Notes: generated by a model not told the origin, from the letters alone. A stretch of 62,807 nucleotides of DNA from Billgrantia zhangzhouensis (GCF_021404465.1 NZ_JABFTT010000019.1:1-62807); one strand, 5' to 3'. Shown: positions 8,891-19,479, counted from the stretch's first letter. Program-made: numbers and translations.

Positions 8891-9376
8891 TTACATACCC
8901 AGCGGTTCGCTGGAGGCCGGCTCACCGCCTTGCGGCAGGGTGCCTCCCGCGCCTGGTGCGCGCTCCGGCACGGCTTGCGGCTGGCTCTCGGGTAGCATGC
9001 CGGCGGGGTCGGCACTTTCGGCTGCCGGACCGATATCGTCCTGAGCACGCAGTTCGATATCCTCGGAGAAGTCTCCTTCCTGCTGCACGTTGACCAGGCG
9101 GTCGCCTGCGAAAGTGAGTGTCACCCGACGCTGCTGCACGCCGCCGTAGGCTTCGTCGAGGCGGAACACGTAGTCCCACTGGTTGGCATCGAAGGGCGCT
9201 TCCAGCAATGGCCTGCCCAGCAGGTCGACGACCTGGGCGCGGCTAAGGCCGGGCTGGAGCTGCTGGACCATGCCCTCGGTGATGTAGTTGCCCTGGGGGA
9301 GGTCGCGCTTGTAGACGCAGCCGCTGACGACGGTCAGGGCGATGACGAGAGGGAGGGTTTTGATCAGCTTTTGCAT
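8891..9376 (-). CDS. bamE: Outer membrane assembly lipoprotein BamE (SmpA/OmlA)
   Basis: 161 aa. A signal peptide ends in the lipobox VSGC (Cys20), giving a lipoprotein of the inner leaflet of the outer membrane that supports BamA/BamD in beta-barrel insertion. The conserved core is GNYITEGMVQQLQPGLSRAQVVDLLGRPLL followed by FDANQWDYVFRL. The C-terminal 55 residues are a proline-, alanine- and glutamate-rich tail absent from the short E. coli protein (113 aa) but similar in style to Pseudomonas OmlA. It is divergent from fur (73 bases between starts), an arrangement also found in Pseudomonas. Confidence 0.92.
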   Translation of the reverse strand: MQKLIKTLPLVIALTVVSGCVYKRDLPQGNYITEGMVQQLQPGLSRAQVVDLLGRPLLEAPFDANQWDYVFRLDEAYGGVQQRRVTLTFAGDRLVNVQQEGDFSEDIELRAQDDIGPAAESADPAGMLPESQPQAVPERAPGAGGTLPQGGEPASSEPLGM

Positions 9377-9448
9377 TTGTGTCCATTCTTCACTATCGTG
9401 GATTCGGTCGATCATACCCGACCCTACCTGATACTGCGAAGAGCGAAC

Positions 9449-9895
9449 ATGGCCGACCAGAACCATGAACTGCGCAAGGCAGGCCTCAAGGTCACCTTGC
9501 CCCGAGTGAAGATCCTGCAGATTCTCGAGAATGCCACGGGTCAGCACCACCTGAGCGCCGAGGATGTCTACAAGACCCTGCTGGAAGCTGGGGAGGACGT
9601 CGGTCTGGCTACCGTCTATCGCGTGCTGACCCAATTCGAGTCGGCGGGCTTGGTGATTCGTCATAACTTCGATGGCGGCCATGCCGTGTTCGAGATCTCC
9701 CAGGAGGAGCATCACGACCATATGGTGTGCCTCGACAGTGGCGAGATCATCGAATTCTTCGACGAGACCATCGAGCGCCGCCAGCAGGAGATTGCCGAGG
9801 AGCATGGCTTCGAGCTCGTCGACCATGCCTTGGTACTCTATGTGCGTCCACGTGGCTCCAATGCCACGCGCCAGGAAGGCTCAACGCGCAAGTGA
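9449..9895 (+). CDS. fur: Ferric uptake regulator
   Basis: 148 aa. It is an iron-responsive repressor: N-terminal winged helix (ELRKAGLKVTLPRVKILQIL; recognition region LATVYRVLTQFESAGLV), then the metal-binding dimer domain with EEHHDHMVCLDSGEIIEF. The usual first zinc pair CxxC is reduced to C-L-D-S, as in Pseudomonas Fur, and no second cysteine pair is present at the C-terminus, so structural zinc is bound differently or not at all. ATG at 9449 opens the conserved MADQNHELRKAGLKVT start. Confidence 0.95.
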   Translation: MADQNHELRKAGLKVTLPRVKILQILENATGQHHLSAEDVYKTLLEAGEDVGLATVYRVLTQFESAGLVIRHNFDGGHAVFEISQEEHHDHMVCLDSGEIIEFFDETIERRQQEIAEEHGFELVDHALVLYVRPRGSNATRQEGSTRK

Positions 9896-9925
9896 CACGC
9901 GAGTAATGCCGAATCAGTACCAATG

Positions 9926-9952
9926 GCGGCCCCGATCCTCGATCGGGGCCGC
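9926..9952. terminator. Strong hairpin between fur and recN
   Basis: Perfect 12-bp stem GCGGCCCCGATC/GATCGGGGCCGC (9926-9937 with 9941-9952) with a 3-base loop. The two genes converge on it. No long T-run on either side, so it may work with Rho or as a 3'-end stabiliser. Confidence 0.65.
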
Positions 9953-9970
9953 ATGCATTATGGAGCAAGT

Positions 9971-11647
9971 CTAGTGGGCGGCACCCTGTTGGCTGGCATC
10001 GAGCATCTCCCGAGCATGGGCCAGGGTGCGGTCGGAGAGGTTGACCCCGCCGAGCATGCGCGCCAGCTCACCGACCCGGCCGGCCTCGTCGAGCAGGGCC
10101 ATGCGCGTCAGGGTGGTGTCGCGCTTGGCCTGCTTCTCGATATGCAGGTGATGGTGGGCCTGGGCTGCCACCTGGGGCAGGTGGGTCACGGTCATCACTT
10201 GGCCGTTCTCGCCCAGCCGGCGCAGCAGCTGACCGACGATTTCGGCGGTGGCGCCGGAAATGCCCACGTCCACCTCGTCGAATACCAGGCTGGGGATGGT
10301 CGAGTGCTGGGCCGCGACTACCTGGATCGCCAGGCTGATGCGCGATAGCTCGCCGCCGGAGGCGACCTTTGCCAACGGCCGCGGTGGCTGGCCGGGGTTG
10401 GCGCTGATCAGGAAGCGTACCTCCTCCATGCCTTCGGCCTGGGGACTCTGGCGGGTTTCCACGGCGACCTCGAAGCGCGCCTTGCCCATGGCCAGGAAGG
10501 CGAGCTGCTCCTGCACCGCCTTGCCGAAGCGTCCTGCCGCCTGTTGGCGGGTCTCGCCCACCTGGCGTGCCAGCTCGCGCCAGCTGTCGCGCAGCGTTTC
10601 TACTTCGCTGCGCAGTGCTTCCAGGTCGTGCTCGCCCCCTTCGAGGCCCTCCAGCTCGGCCTGAAGCTTGCAATGCAGCGCAGGCAGCTCCTCGGGCATC
10701 ACGTGGTGCTTGCGCGCGATGCGGTGCACCTCGCCCAGGCGTGATTCCACCCAGGCCAGCCGCTCCGGATCGAGTTCAGTGGCGTCGGCGAAGCGATGCA
10801 GCTCGCGTACGGCCTCCTCGACCTGAATGCGCGCTTCGCCCAGCATGGAGATGATCTCGGACAGCGTACCGCGATCGCTGCCCGGCAGCGGATCGAGCCG
10901 ATGAGTCGCCTGGTTGAGCAGTGTCAGCACGCCGTTTTCATCGTTGTCGCAGCATTCGGCGGCGATCTGCGCCTCGCGCAGCGTCTCCTCGGCATGGGCA
11001 AGCTGCTCCTGCTCGTGCTCCAGGGTGGCAAGCTCGTCTTCGCCCAAGGCCAGGACGTCCAGCTCCTCGACCTGGTAGCGCAGCAGTTGGCGACGCGCCT
11101 GCACCTCATCGCCGCTCTCGGTCAACTGCTTCAGGCGACGCCGGGCCGCCTGCCAGCGGCGGAAGGTCTCGCCGAGCTGGGTGACGGCGTTGCGGTTGCC
11201 AGCGAAGTCGTCGAGCAGGCGCAGGTGAGTCTCCTCGCGCAGCAGCAGCTGGTGGGCATGCTGGCCGTGGATCTCGACCAGATGCTCGCCCAGCGCCTTG
11301 AGATCGGCCACGGTGGCCGGCTGACCGTTGATCCATGCCTTGGAGCGCCCATTGGCGGTGACCACGCGGCGCAGCAGGCAATCGTCGACGGGCAGTTCGC
11401 GCTCCTCGAGCCAGCGCCGGGCGGTCGGCAGGGCGGCGATGTCGAAGCGCGCGCTGAGGTCGGCGCGCTCGCAGCCGTGGCGTACGCTGCCGGCATCGGA
11501 GCGCTCGCCCAGGCACAGCCCCAGGGCGCCGAGCAGGATCGACTTGCCGGCACCGGTCTCTCCGGTGATGGCGGTCATGCCGCCGGCAAGCTCCAGGTCG
11601 AGAGTGTCGACGATGGCGAAATCGCGAATGGCAAGCTGCGTCAGCAT
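9971..11647 (-). CDS. recN: DNA repair protein RecN
   Basis: 558 aa, SMC-like ATPase for double-strand break repair. The head domain is split: Walker A GETGAGKSILLGALGLCLGERSD near residue 30, and the C-terminal signature SGGELSRISLAIQVV with Walker B SLVFDEVDVGISG near residues 450-480. The middle is coiled coil (EEVQARRQLLRYQVEELDVL and the following EQEQLAHAEETLREA). The ATG at 11647 gives MLTQLAIRDFAIVDTLDLE, the conserved start. It is divergent from grpE, as in E. coli, and a weak LexA-like site lies about 50 bases upstream. Confidence 0.96.
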   Translation of the reverse strand: MLTQLAIRDFAIVDTLDLELAGGMTAITGETGAGKSILLGALGLCLGERSDAGSVRHGCERADLSARFDIAALPTARRWLEERELPVDDCLLRRVVTANGRSKAWINGQPATVADLKALGEHLVEIHGQHAHQLLLREETHLRLLDDFAGNRNAVTQLGETFRRWQAARRRLKQLTESGDEVQARRQLLRYQVEELDVLALGEDELATLEHEQEQLAHAEETLREAQIAAECCDNDENGVLTLLNQATHRLDPLPGSDRGTLSEIISMLGEARIQVEEAVRELHRFADATELDPERLAWVESRLGEVHRIARKHHVMPEELPALHCKLQAELEGLEGGEHDLEALRSEVETLRDSWRELARQVGETRQQAAGRFGKAVQEQLAFLAMGKARFEVAVETRQSPQAEGMEEVRFLISANPGQPPRPLAKVASGGELSRISLAIQVVAAQHSTIPSLVFDEVDVGISGATAEIVGQLLRRLGENGQVMTVTHLPQVAAQAHHHLHIEKQAKRDTTLTRMALLDEAGRVGELARMLGGVNLSDRTLAHAREMLDASQQGAAH

Positions 11648-11693
11648 GGGGGCCTCCGATAGCCGCGACAAGGCTGGATATCCATACACGTCA

Positions 11694-11709
11694 TTGCGTT
11701 TTTATACAG
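11694..11709 (-). promoter_or_regulatory. Possible LexA (SOS) box of recN
   Basis: On the minus strand the sequence is CTGTATAAAAACGCAA. The first half CTGTATA matches the LexA operator well, the second half (GCAA instead of ACAG) poorly. Position before recN, a classic SOS gene, is the main support. Confidence 0.35.
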
Positions 11710-11755
11710 TAGTCGAGTCCGGCGCTCAATACATGCCATGCAGTATCGCGGATCA

Positions 11756-11783
11756 CTTGAGATTGTCGTGAGCACCCCCATAT
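11756..11783 (+). promoter_or_regulatory. Heat-shock (sigma-32) promoter of grpE
   Basis: -35 CTTGAGA (11756-11762), 13-base spacer, -10 CCCCATAT (11776-11783). This is very close to the sigma-32 consensus CTTGAAA-N(11-15)-CCCCATNT. It lies 78 bases before grpE. Confidence 0.7.
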
Positions 11784-11860
11784 AGGCCGCAGACCGTAAG
11801 GCTTTCACCGAATCGAAACCGTTCCGACCCCGCAGGGTCGCGTTGCTTCAGGAGATGCGC

Positions 11861-12490
11861 ATGGCTAAAGAACCCCAGACCCCGCTTGACGATGAGCTGG
11901 TTCGGCGTGAAGAGGAGGCCCAGCCGGAGCCGATGGAAGGCGAGCTGGATGACGCGGTCGGTGCCGGGGAGGACGAGGCCGTGGCGTCCGAGGAGCCGAC
12001 GACGGTGAGCGATAATCCCGAGGCCGACGTGCTGGCCGCTCAGGTGGAAGAGCTGGAGCAGAGTCTGGCCGAGGCCAAGGACCAGGCGCTGCGCGCTGCC
12101 GCCGAGGCCCAGAACGTGCGCCGCCGTGCCGAACAGGAAGCCGAGAAGGCGCGTAAGTTCGCCCTGGAGCGTTTCGTCAAGGAGCTGCTGCCGGTAGTCG
12201 ATAGCCTGGAGAAGGCGCTCGAGGCCATGGGCGAAAACGCCAGTGAAGCCCATCGCGAGGGTGTGGCCATGACGCTGAAAATGCAGCAGGACGTGCTGGC
12301 CAAGTTCGGCGTCGAGACGGTCGATCCTGCCGGCGAGCCGTTCGACCCGCAGTATCACGAGGCGATGGCCATGGTGCCCAATCCCGAGCTCGAGCCCAAC
12401 AGCGTGATGGAAGTGATCCAGCGGGGCTATCTGCTCAACGGACGCTTGGTTCGCCCGGCGATGGTGGTGGTCAGCCAGGCCGCCAGCTGA
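11861..12490 (+). CDS. grpE: Nucleotide exchange factor GrpE
   Basis: 209 aa. It releases ADP from DnaK. An acidic, low-complexity N-terminus (residues 1-60) is followed by a long coiled-coil dimer helix (VEELEQSLAEAKDQALRAAAEAQNVRRRAEQEAEKARK region, 60-105) and a C-terminal beta domain ending VIQRGYLLNGRLVRPAMVVVSQ, the family signature. CAGGAG sits 6 bases before ATG 11861; an in-frame ATG at 11843 lacks a ribosome site. A sigma-32-like promoter lies upstream, and dnaK and dnaJ follow. Confidence 0.97.
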   Translation: MAKEPQTPLDDELVRREEEAQPEPMEGELDDAVGAGEDEAVASEEPTTVSDNPEADVLAAQVEELEQSLAEAKDQALRAAAEAQNVRRRAEQEAEKARKFALERFVKELLPVVDSLEKALEAMGENASEAHREGVAMTLKMQQDVLAKFGVETVDPAGEPFDPQYHEAMAMVPNPELEPNSVMEVIQRGYLLNGRLVRPAMVVVSQAAS

Positions 12491-12517
12491 GGCTGTCCGG
12501 ATAAAACGGGGGCGGGG

Positions 12518-12546
12518 CTTGAAAAGTATCTTGGCGCCCCCCAGAT
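12518..12546 (+). promoter_or_regulatory. Heat-shock (sigma-32) promoter of dnaK
   Basis: -35 CTTGAAA (12518-12524, exact), 14-base spacer, -10 CCCCAGAT (12539-12546; consensus CCCCATNT). It lies in the grpE-dnaK gap 65 bases before dnaK, so dnaK can be induced independently of grpE. Confidence 0.7.
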
Positions 12547-12611
12547 AGACGTCAACCGCGGCAGCTGCCGCAGAGATGATTCAAGGCAAACGAATTTTTC
12601 GAGGATTTCCT

Positions 12612-14543
<1,932 letters not shown>

Positions 14544-14648
14544 TCGCCAAGGCGATACCACGGGCGACGGTAGCGCGGGGGGACGACTCCCGCGTTGCCG
14601 TTTCCGCGGATCGGGCAGATCTGCCTAGACCAGGAGGCGCATGGACCT

Positions 14649-15785
14649 ATGTCCAAACGCGATTATTACGAGGTGCTCGGCGTCGAGCGCGGGGCCGACA
14701 CCAAAGACATCAAGAAGGCCTACCGACGGCTGGCGCAGAAATACCATCCGGATCGCAATCCGGATGACGATACTGCCGCAGAGAAATTCCGCGAGGTGTC
14801 CGAGGCCTACGAAATTCTCTCCGACAGCGAGAAGCGCACCGCCTACGACCAGTTCGGCCATGCCGGGGTCGACGGCCAGGCAGGCGGCTTCGGCGGCGCG
14901 GGCGCCGGTGGGTTCAGCGACATCTTCGGCGACGTGTTCGGCGACATCTTCGGTGGTGGCGGCGGTCGGCGCAGCCCCCACGCGCCGCAGCGCGGCAGCG
15001 ACCTGCGCTACAACCTCGAGCTGGACCTCGAGAGCGCGGTCGCCGGCACCACGGTTGATATCCGCGTGCCGCGTCACGTGGAGTGTGACCGTTGCGACGG
15101 CTCCGGCGCCGAGCCGGGTTCCACCAAGGAGACCTGCCCCACCTGTAATGGCCTCGGCCAGGTACGCATGCAGCAGGGCTTCTTCGCCGTGCAGCAGACC
15201 TGCCCGACCTGTCACGGCAGCGGTGTGCACATCAAGGTGCCGTGCCACAAGTGCCATGGCGAAGGCCGTATGCGAGAGACACGCACCCTGTCGGTGAAGA
15301 TTCCCGCCGGGGTGGATACCGGCGATCGCATTCGCTTGAACGGCGAGGGCGAGTCGGGCATCAACGGCGGCCCTCCCGGCGATCTCTACGTACAGGTGGC
15401 GATCAAGCCGCACCACATCTTCCAGCGCGATGGCAAGCACCTGCAATGCGAAGTGCCAATCAACTTCGTCGACGCCGCGCTCGGTGGCGAACTCGAGGTG
15501 CCGACCCTCGACGGCCGGGTCAAGCTGAAGATCCCGCCGGAGACCCAGACCGGCAAGCTGTTCCGCCTGCGCGGCAAGGGCGTGAAGCCGGTGCGCGGCG
15601 GTCCGCCGGGCGACCTGCTGTGCAAGGTGGTGGTGGAGACCCCGGTCAATCTCAACGAGGAGCAGAAAGCGCTGCTGCGCGAACTGCAGGAGAGCCTCGA
15701 CGGCAGCAACAGCCGCAGCCACTCGCCGAGGAAGACTAGCTTCTTCGACGGTGTGAAGAAGTTCTTCGAGGACATGAAGCCGTAA
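14649..15785 (+). CDS. dnaJ: Chaperone DnaJ (Hsp40, type I)
   Basis: 378 aa. The J domain (1-70) carries YHPDRNPDD. A Gly/Phe-rich linker (about 75-115) is followed by four zinc-binding repeats: CDRCDGSG, CPTCNGLG, CPTCHGSG and CHKCHGEG. Two C-terminal substrate domains and a dimer segment complete it. AGGAGG (14632-14637) is 11 bases before ATG 14649; an out-of-frame ATG at 14641 is nearer to it but would give no DnaJ. It delivers substrates to DnaK and stimulates its ATPase. Confidence 0.98.
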   Translation: MSKRDYYEVLGVERGADTKDIKKAYRRLAQKYHPDRNPDDDTAAEKFREVSEAYEILSDSEKRTAYDQFGHAGVDGQAGGFGGAGAGGFSDIFGDVFGDIFGGGGGRRSPHAPQRGSDLRYNLELDLESAVAGTTVDIRVPRHVECDRCDGSGAEPGSTKETCPTCNGLGQVRMQQGFFAVQQTCPTCHGSGVHIKVPCHKCHGEGRMRETRTLSVKIPAGVDTGDRIRLNGEGESGINGGPPGDLYVQVAIKPHHIFQRDGKHLQCEVPINFVDAALGGELEVPTLDGRVKLKIPPETQTGKLFRLRGKGVKPVRGGPPGDLLCKVVVETPVNLNEEQKALLRELQESLDGSNSRSHSPRKTSFFDGVKKFFEDMKP

Positions 15786-15803
15786 TTCAGGCGGTGGCCC
15801 GTT

Positions 15804-15837
15804 AGCCCCCGGTGCCTTTGGCATAGGGGGCTTTTTG
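15804..15837 (+). terminator. Terminator of dnaJ
   Basis: AGCCCCC/GGGGGCT (15804-15810 with 15826-15832) enclosing a small TGCC/GGCA stem, then TTTTTG. Confidence 0.85.
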
Positions 15838-15966
15838 TTTGTGGCGGCGAACCATTGGCTCGCCGGTTCGAACCTCTCGTTCCGCTGAGTGCTGCCTGCC
15901 GGGGGTGGCGTTGACCCGTTCCGGCGTCTTAGTCTGTTAACTCCAATACGAATGGAGATCGTTTCT

Positions 15967-16248
15967 ATGCCAATGTCGCGTGCCGTGATCGCCACCGAGT
16001 CCGGGGCGAGGGTGATGAACCGGCTGTGCAAGCACTGGGCGCATAAGCTGGAGGTAGAGCAGGGCGAGGAAGAGAGCCGTGTAGCTTTCGAGGATGGCAC
16101 CTGTGTGATGCGCGTCGAGCCGGGCAAGCTGCTGGTGGCCATCGAGGCGCTGGACGAAGAGGTGCTCGACCGCCTGGAGGGCGTGGTGGATTCCCACCTG
16201 CAGCGCATGGCGGGCGACGAGGAGCTGGCCATCGTCTGGGAAAATTGA
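15967..16248 (+). CDS. DUF2218 domain protein
   Basis: 93 aa. The pattern VIATESGARVMNRLCKHWAHKLEVEQ, then EDGTCVMRVEPGKLLVAIEALDEE, matches the small DUF2218 family (about 90-100 aa), often found near iron or stress genes and of unknown function. GGAG (15955-15958) precedes ATG 15967 by 8 bases; an in-frame ATG at 15952 would add five residues. Its stop codon overlaps the TTG start of the following transporter (ATTGA), suggesting translational coupling. Confidence 0.8.
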   Translation: MPMSRAVIATESGARVMNRLCKHWAHKLEVEQGEEESRVAFEDGTCVMRVEPGKLLVAIEALDEEVLDRLEGVVDSHLQRMAGDEELAIVWEN

Positions 16249-17159
16249 GCGCGTCGATAACACTCCGGCGCGCCCACCTCGGCATGTTGCTTTGGGCGCT
16301 GCTGGTGGGGCTGTCGTTTCCCGCCGTGGGGCTGATGAGCGAGCTGCCGCCGCTGTCGCTCACCGCGCTACGCTTCGCCATCGCCTGCGCCGGGCTGTGG
16401 TGGCTGGCGCGGCGTTCGCCCGGCTTCCTGCCCGCCTGGCGATTGCTGCCTCTCTACACGCTGATGGGGCTGTGCCTGGCCGGTTTCTTCGGTGCCATGT
16501 TCTGGGCCGCTCATCACGCCACGGCACTCTCCATGGCCACCCTCTACGTCACCGTGCCGCTACTGGCTTACCTGCTGGGGCTCGGTTTTCGCGTCGAGCG
16601 GCCGGGCTGGAAGTTGCCGGCCATCCTGGCCTTGGGTGCGGCGGGGGCTCTGGGGCTCGCCTTTTCCGAAGCGCGCAGTCATGGCGAAGCCATGCAACTG
16701 GGTATCGGCGAGGTGGTGTTCTTCCTCGGCTGCGTGTCGTCGGCGCTCTATCCTGTGCTGAGCAAGTGGGGGCTGGCGCGGGAGTGGCTACCCGAATCGG
16801 CGGCGGTGCGCACCTTCTGGAGCCTGGGGCTGGGCGGGCTCGCCATCGGCCTGCTGGGCCTTATCATCGAGCCCGCTAACCAGCTCCTTTCCATGCGCTG
16901 GCAGGATCTGGCCCTGGTGGTCTATCTCGGGCTCTTCTCCAGTGCGCTCACCTTCTGGCTGATGCAGCATGCCACGGCGGTACTCACGCCTGGCGCCGTG
17001 ACCGCCTACGGCTACATGGTGCCCTTCGTCTCCATGCTGCTGCTGTTTGCCGCTGCGCCCGAGCAGATCGGCTGGCACTGGCTGCCGGGCAGTGTGCTGG
17101 TGCTTGCCGCCATCGACCTATTGCTGCGTCAGAGCGGCGAGAACGCCCACGCTCGCTAA
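16245..17159 (+). CDS. EamA/DMT family transporter
   Basis: 304 aa, about ten hydrophobic segments in two repeated halves of five, as in the drug/metabolite exporter EamA family (inner membrane). Segment ends such as GMLLWALLVGLSFPAVGLM at the start and GAVTAYGYMVPFVSMLLLF near helix 9 fit the family. The start is taken as TTG 16245 overlapping the stop of the DUF2218 gene; the next ATG (16284) would cut into helix 1. Substrate unknown. Confidence 0.85.
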   Translation: MSASITLRRAHLGMLLWALLVGLSFPAVGLMSELPPLSLTALRFAIACAGLWWLARRSPGFLPAWRLLPLYTLMGLCLAGFFGAMFWAAHHATALSMATLYVTVPLLAYLLGLGFRVERPGWKLPAILALGAAGALGLAFSEARSHGEAMQLGIGEVVFFLGCVSSALYPVLSKWGLAREWLPESAAVRTFWSLGLGGLAIGLLGLIIEPANQLLSMRWQDLALVVYLGLFSSALTFWLMQHATAVLTPGAVTAYGYMVPFVSMLLLFAAAPEQIGWHWLPGSVLVLAAIDLLLRQSGENAHAR

Positions 17160-17222
17160 TCCAGCTCGTCGGCATATGGCTCGCTACCCTGCCCAAGCGC
17201 TCGGTCAGGCAAGCTGTGGGTC

Positions 17223-17231
17223 TGGTATACT
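17223..17231 (+). promoter_or_regulatory. Extended -10 promoter of dapB
   Basis: TGGTATACT is a TGn extended -10 with TATACT one base off TATAAT. It lies 39 bases before the dapB ATG; no clear -35 was seen. Confidence 0.5.
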
Positions 17232-17269
17232 GCCTCGATCCCCTCTCGTCAGATTTCGCAGGAGTCCGC

Positions 17270-18073
17270 ATGACCCGTATCGCCATCGTGGGTGTCGCCG
17301 GCCGCATGGGCCGCACCCTGGTCAACGCCGTGCAGCAGGATGCCGGGGCCACCCTGGCCGGCGGTATCGTCGAACCGGGTAGCACGCTGGTCGGCGCCGA
17401 TATCGGCGAGCTGGCGGGGCTCGGCAAGCAGGGTGTCGTTGCAGTGGACTCTCTCGACGCCATCGTCGACGACTTCGACGTGCTGATCGACTTCACCGCG
17501 CCCCAGGTGACGCTGGCCAACCTGGCCTTCTGTGCGGCGCACGGCAAGTGCATGGTGATCGGCACCACCGGCCTGGCCGACGACGAACTGGCCGAGCTCG
17601 ACGGCTATCGTGACAGGCTGCCCTTCGTCTTCGCCCCCAACATGAGCGTGGGGGTGAACCTGACCCTGAAGCTGCTCGAGACCGCGGCCCGGGCGCTGGG
17701 CGACGAGGGCTACGACATCGAGGTGATCGAGGCCCACCACCGCCACAAGGTCGACTCGCCTTCCGGCACCGCGCTGAAGATGGGCGAGGTGGTGGCCGAG
17801 GCGCTGGGGCGCACGCTCAAGGAGCACGGCGTGTTCGAGCGTGTCGGGCAGTGTGGGCCACGCACCGACAGGGAGATCGGTTTTGCCACGGTGCGTGCCG
17901 GCGATATCGTCGGCGAACACACGGTGATGTTCGCCACCGAGGGCGAGCGCATCGAGATCACCCACAAGGCCTCTAGCCGCATGACCTTCGCCAAGGGCGC
18001 GGTGCGGGCGGCGCGCTGGGTCGCTGACCAGAGCAATGGGCGCTATGGCATGCAGGATGTATTGGGTTTGTGA
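17270..18073 (+). CDS. dapB: 4-hydroxy-tetrahydrodipicolinate reductase
   Basis: 267 aa. It reduces 4-hydroxy-tetrahydrodipicolinate with NAD(P)H in the lysine/diaminopimelate pathway. Motifs: Rossmann IVGVAGRMGRTLV (residues 5-17), IDFTAPQ, IGTTGL, NMSVGVNL, and the catalytic segment EAHHRHKVDSPSGTAL (His-His and Lys). The ATG at 17270 is preceded by GGAG. The gene lies upstream of carA as in Pseudomonas and many other gammaproteobacteria. Confidence 0.97.
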   Translation: MTRIAIVGVAGRMGRTLVNAVQQDAGATLAGGIVEPGSTLVGADIGELAGLGKQGVVAVDSLDAIVDDFDVLIDFTAPQVTLANLAFCAAHGKCMVIGTTGLADDELAELDGYRDRLPFVFAPNMSVGVNLTLKLLETAARALGDEGYDIEVIEAHHRHKVDSPSGTALKMGEVVAEALGRTLKEHGVFERVGQCGPRTDREIGFATVRAGDIVGEHTVMFATEGERIEITHKASSRMTFAKGAVRAARWVADQSNGRYGMQDVLGL

Positions 18074-18196
18074 GCCATCTCGGTAGCCAAATGAGATCGA
18101 ATCCTGTAACATCTCCAAAATTTTGGCCGGGCGTCTGAAAACAGCAGTCCAACTGCGCGCTTGTTGCGTGGCCAGCCCCGAGTAAACAGAGACAAC

Positions 18197-18239
18197 AAGC
18201 GGGATGAAACCGGTTCCATCGGCTTCGTCCCGCTTTTTT
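18197..18239 (+). terminator. Hairpin with T-run in the dapB-carA gap (dapB terminator or carA leader attenuator)
   Basis: AAGCGGGATGAA pairs with TTCGTCCCGCTT (18197-18208 with 18224-18235, one G-T pair) and the inner CCG/CGG extends the stem; TTTTTT follows. It lies 80 bases before carA. It could simply end dapB or, if the carA promoter is upstream, attenuate carAB. Confidence 0.75.
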
Positions 18240-18318
18240 ACGAGCCAAATCTGTCGCTGTGACGATAGCCGCCGAGCCTGCGCCCCTCAGGCTCGCACCA
18301 GCATGGGAGGACCTTGTC

Positions 18319-19479
18319 TTGAACAGCCCCGCATTGAACAGACCCGCGATATTGGCCCTGGAAGACGGCAGTGTGTTTCACGGCACCGCCATTGGCGCCG
18401 ATGGGCAAACCAGCGGCGAGGTGGTGTTCAATACGGCCATGACCGGCTATCAGGAGATCCTCACCGATCTTTCCTATACCCGACAGATCGTGACCCTGAC
18501 CTACCCGCATATCGGCAATACCGGCGTCAATGCCGAGGACGTCGAGTCGGGCTCGATCGCCGCCGCCGGGCTGGTGATCCGCGACTTGCCACTGATTGCC
18601 AGCAACTTCCGCTCCGAGCAATCGCTCTCCGACTACCTCAAGAGCCAGAACGTGCTTGGCATCGCCGATATCGACACCCGCCGCCTGACTCGCATCCTGC
18701 GTGACAAGGGTGCCCAGAACGGGGCGATCCTGGCGGGGCGGGAGGCCGAGGGCGACGATGCCGTCGAGCGGGCACTGGCCGTGGCGCGGGAGTTCCCCGG
18801 GCTCAAGGGCATGGACCTGGCCAAGGAGGTCTCGTGCCGCGAGGCCTACGAGTGGAGCGAGGCGGAGTGGGTGCTGGGCCAGGGCAACGTCGATGCCAGT
18901 GTCAGCGAGCGCCCCTTCCACGTGGTGGTCTACGACTACGGCGTGAAGTACAACATCCTGCGCATGCTCGCTTCGCGCGGCTGCCGGCTTACCGTGGTGC
19001 CGGCGCAGACCCCGGCCGCCGACGTGCTGGCGCGTAACCCGGACGGCATCCTGCTGGCCAACGGTCCCGGCGACCCCGAGCCCTGCGACTACGCCATTGC
19101 GGCGATCCGCGAGATCCTCGAGACCGACGTGCCGGTGTTCGGCATCTGCCTGGGCCACCAGCTGCTGGCCCTGGCCGCCGGTGCCAAGACGGTGAAGATG
19201 AATCACGGTCACCATGGCGCCAATCATCCGGTGCAGGACCTCGACTCCGGCCACGTGATGATCACCAGCCAGAACCACGGCTTCGCCGTCGACGAAGCGA
19301 GCCTGCCGGGCAACGTGCGCGCCATTCACCGTTCGCTGTTCGACGGCACGCTGCAGGGTATCGAGCTGACCGATCGTCCGGCCTTCAGCTTCCAGGGGCA
19401 CCCGGAAGCGAGCCCCGGGCCGCGCGACGTGTCGCCGCTGTTCGACCGCTTCGTGACGATGATGCGCGAGCGCCGCTGA
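18319..19479 (+). CDS. carA: Carbamoyl-phosphate synthase small subunit
   Basis: 386 aa from TTG 18319 (E. coli 382). It is the glutaminase subunit: the N-terminal domain contains ALEDGSVFHGTAIGADGQTSGEVVFNT, the class I amidotransferase domain has the nucleophile in FGICLGHQLL and the HGHHGANHPV segment, and the catalytic His-Glu in FSFQGHPEASPGP. TTG 18319 is preferred because GGGAGGA lies 7 bases upstream; the frame is open back to a GTG at 18259. Feeds ammonia to CarB for arginine and pyrimidine synthesis. Confidence 0.96.
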   Translation: MNSPALNRPAILALEDGSVFHGTAIGADGQTSGEVVFNTAMTGYQEILTDLSYTRQIVTLTYPHIGNTGVNAEDVESGSIAAAGLVIRDLPLIASNFRSEQSLSDYLKSQNVLGIADIDTRRLTRILRDKGAQNGAILAGREAEGDDAVERALAVAREFPGLKGMDLAKEVSCREAYEWSEAEWVLGQGNVDASVSERPFHVVVYDYGVKYNILRMLASRGCRLTVVPAQTPAADVLARNPDGILLANGPGDPEPCDYAIAAIREILETDVPVFGICLGHQLLALAAGAKTVKMNHGHHGANHPVQDLDSGHVMITSQNHGFAVDEASLPGNVRAIHRSLFDGTLQGIELTDRPAFSFQGHPEASPGPRDVSPLFDRFVTMMRERR

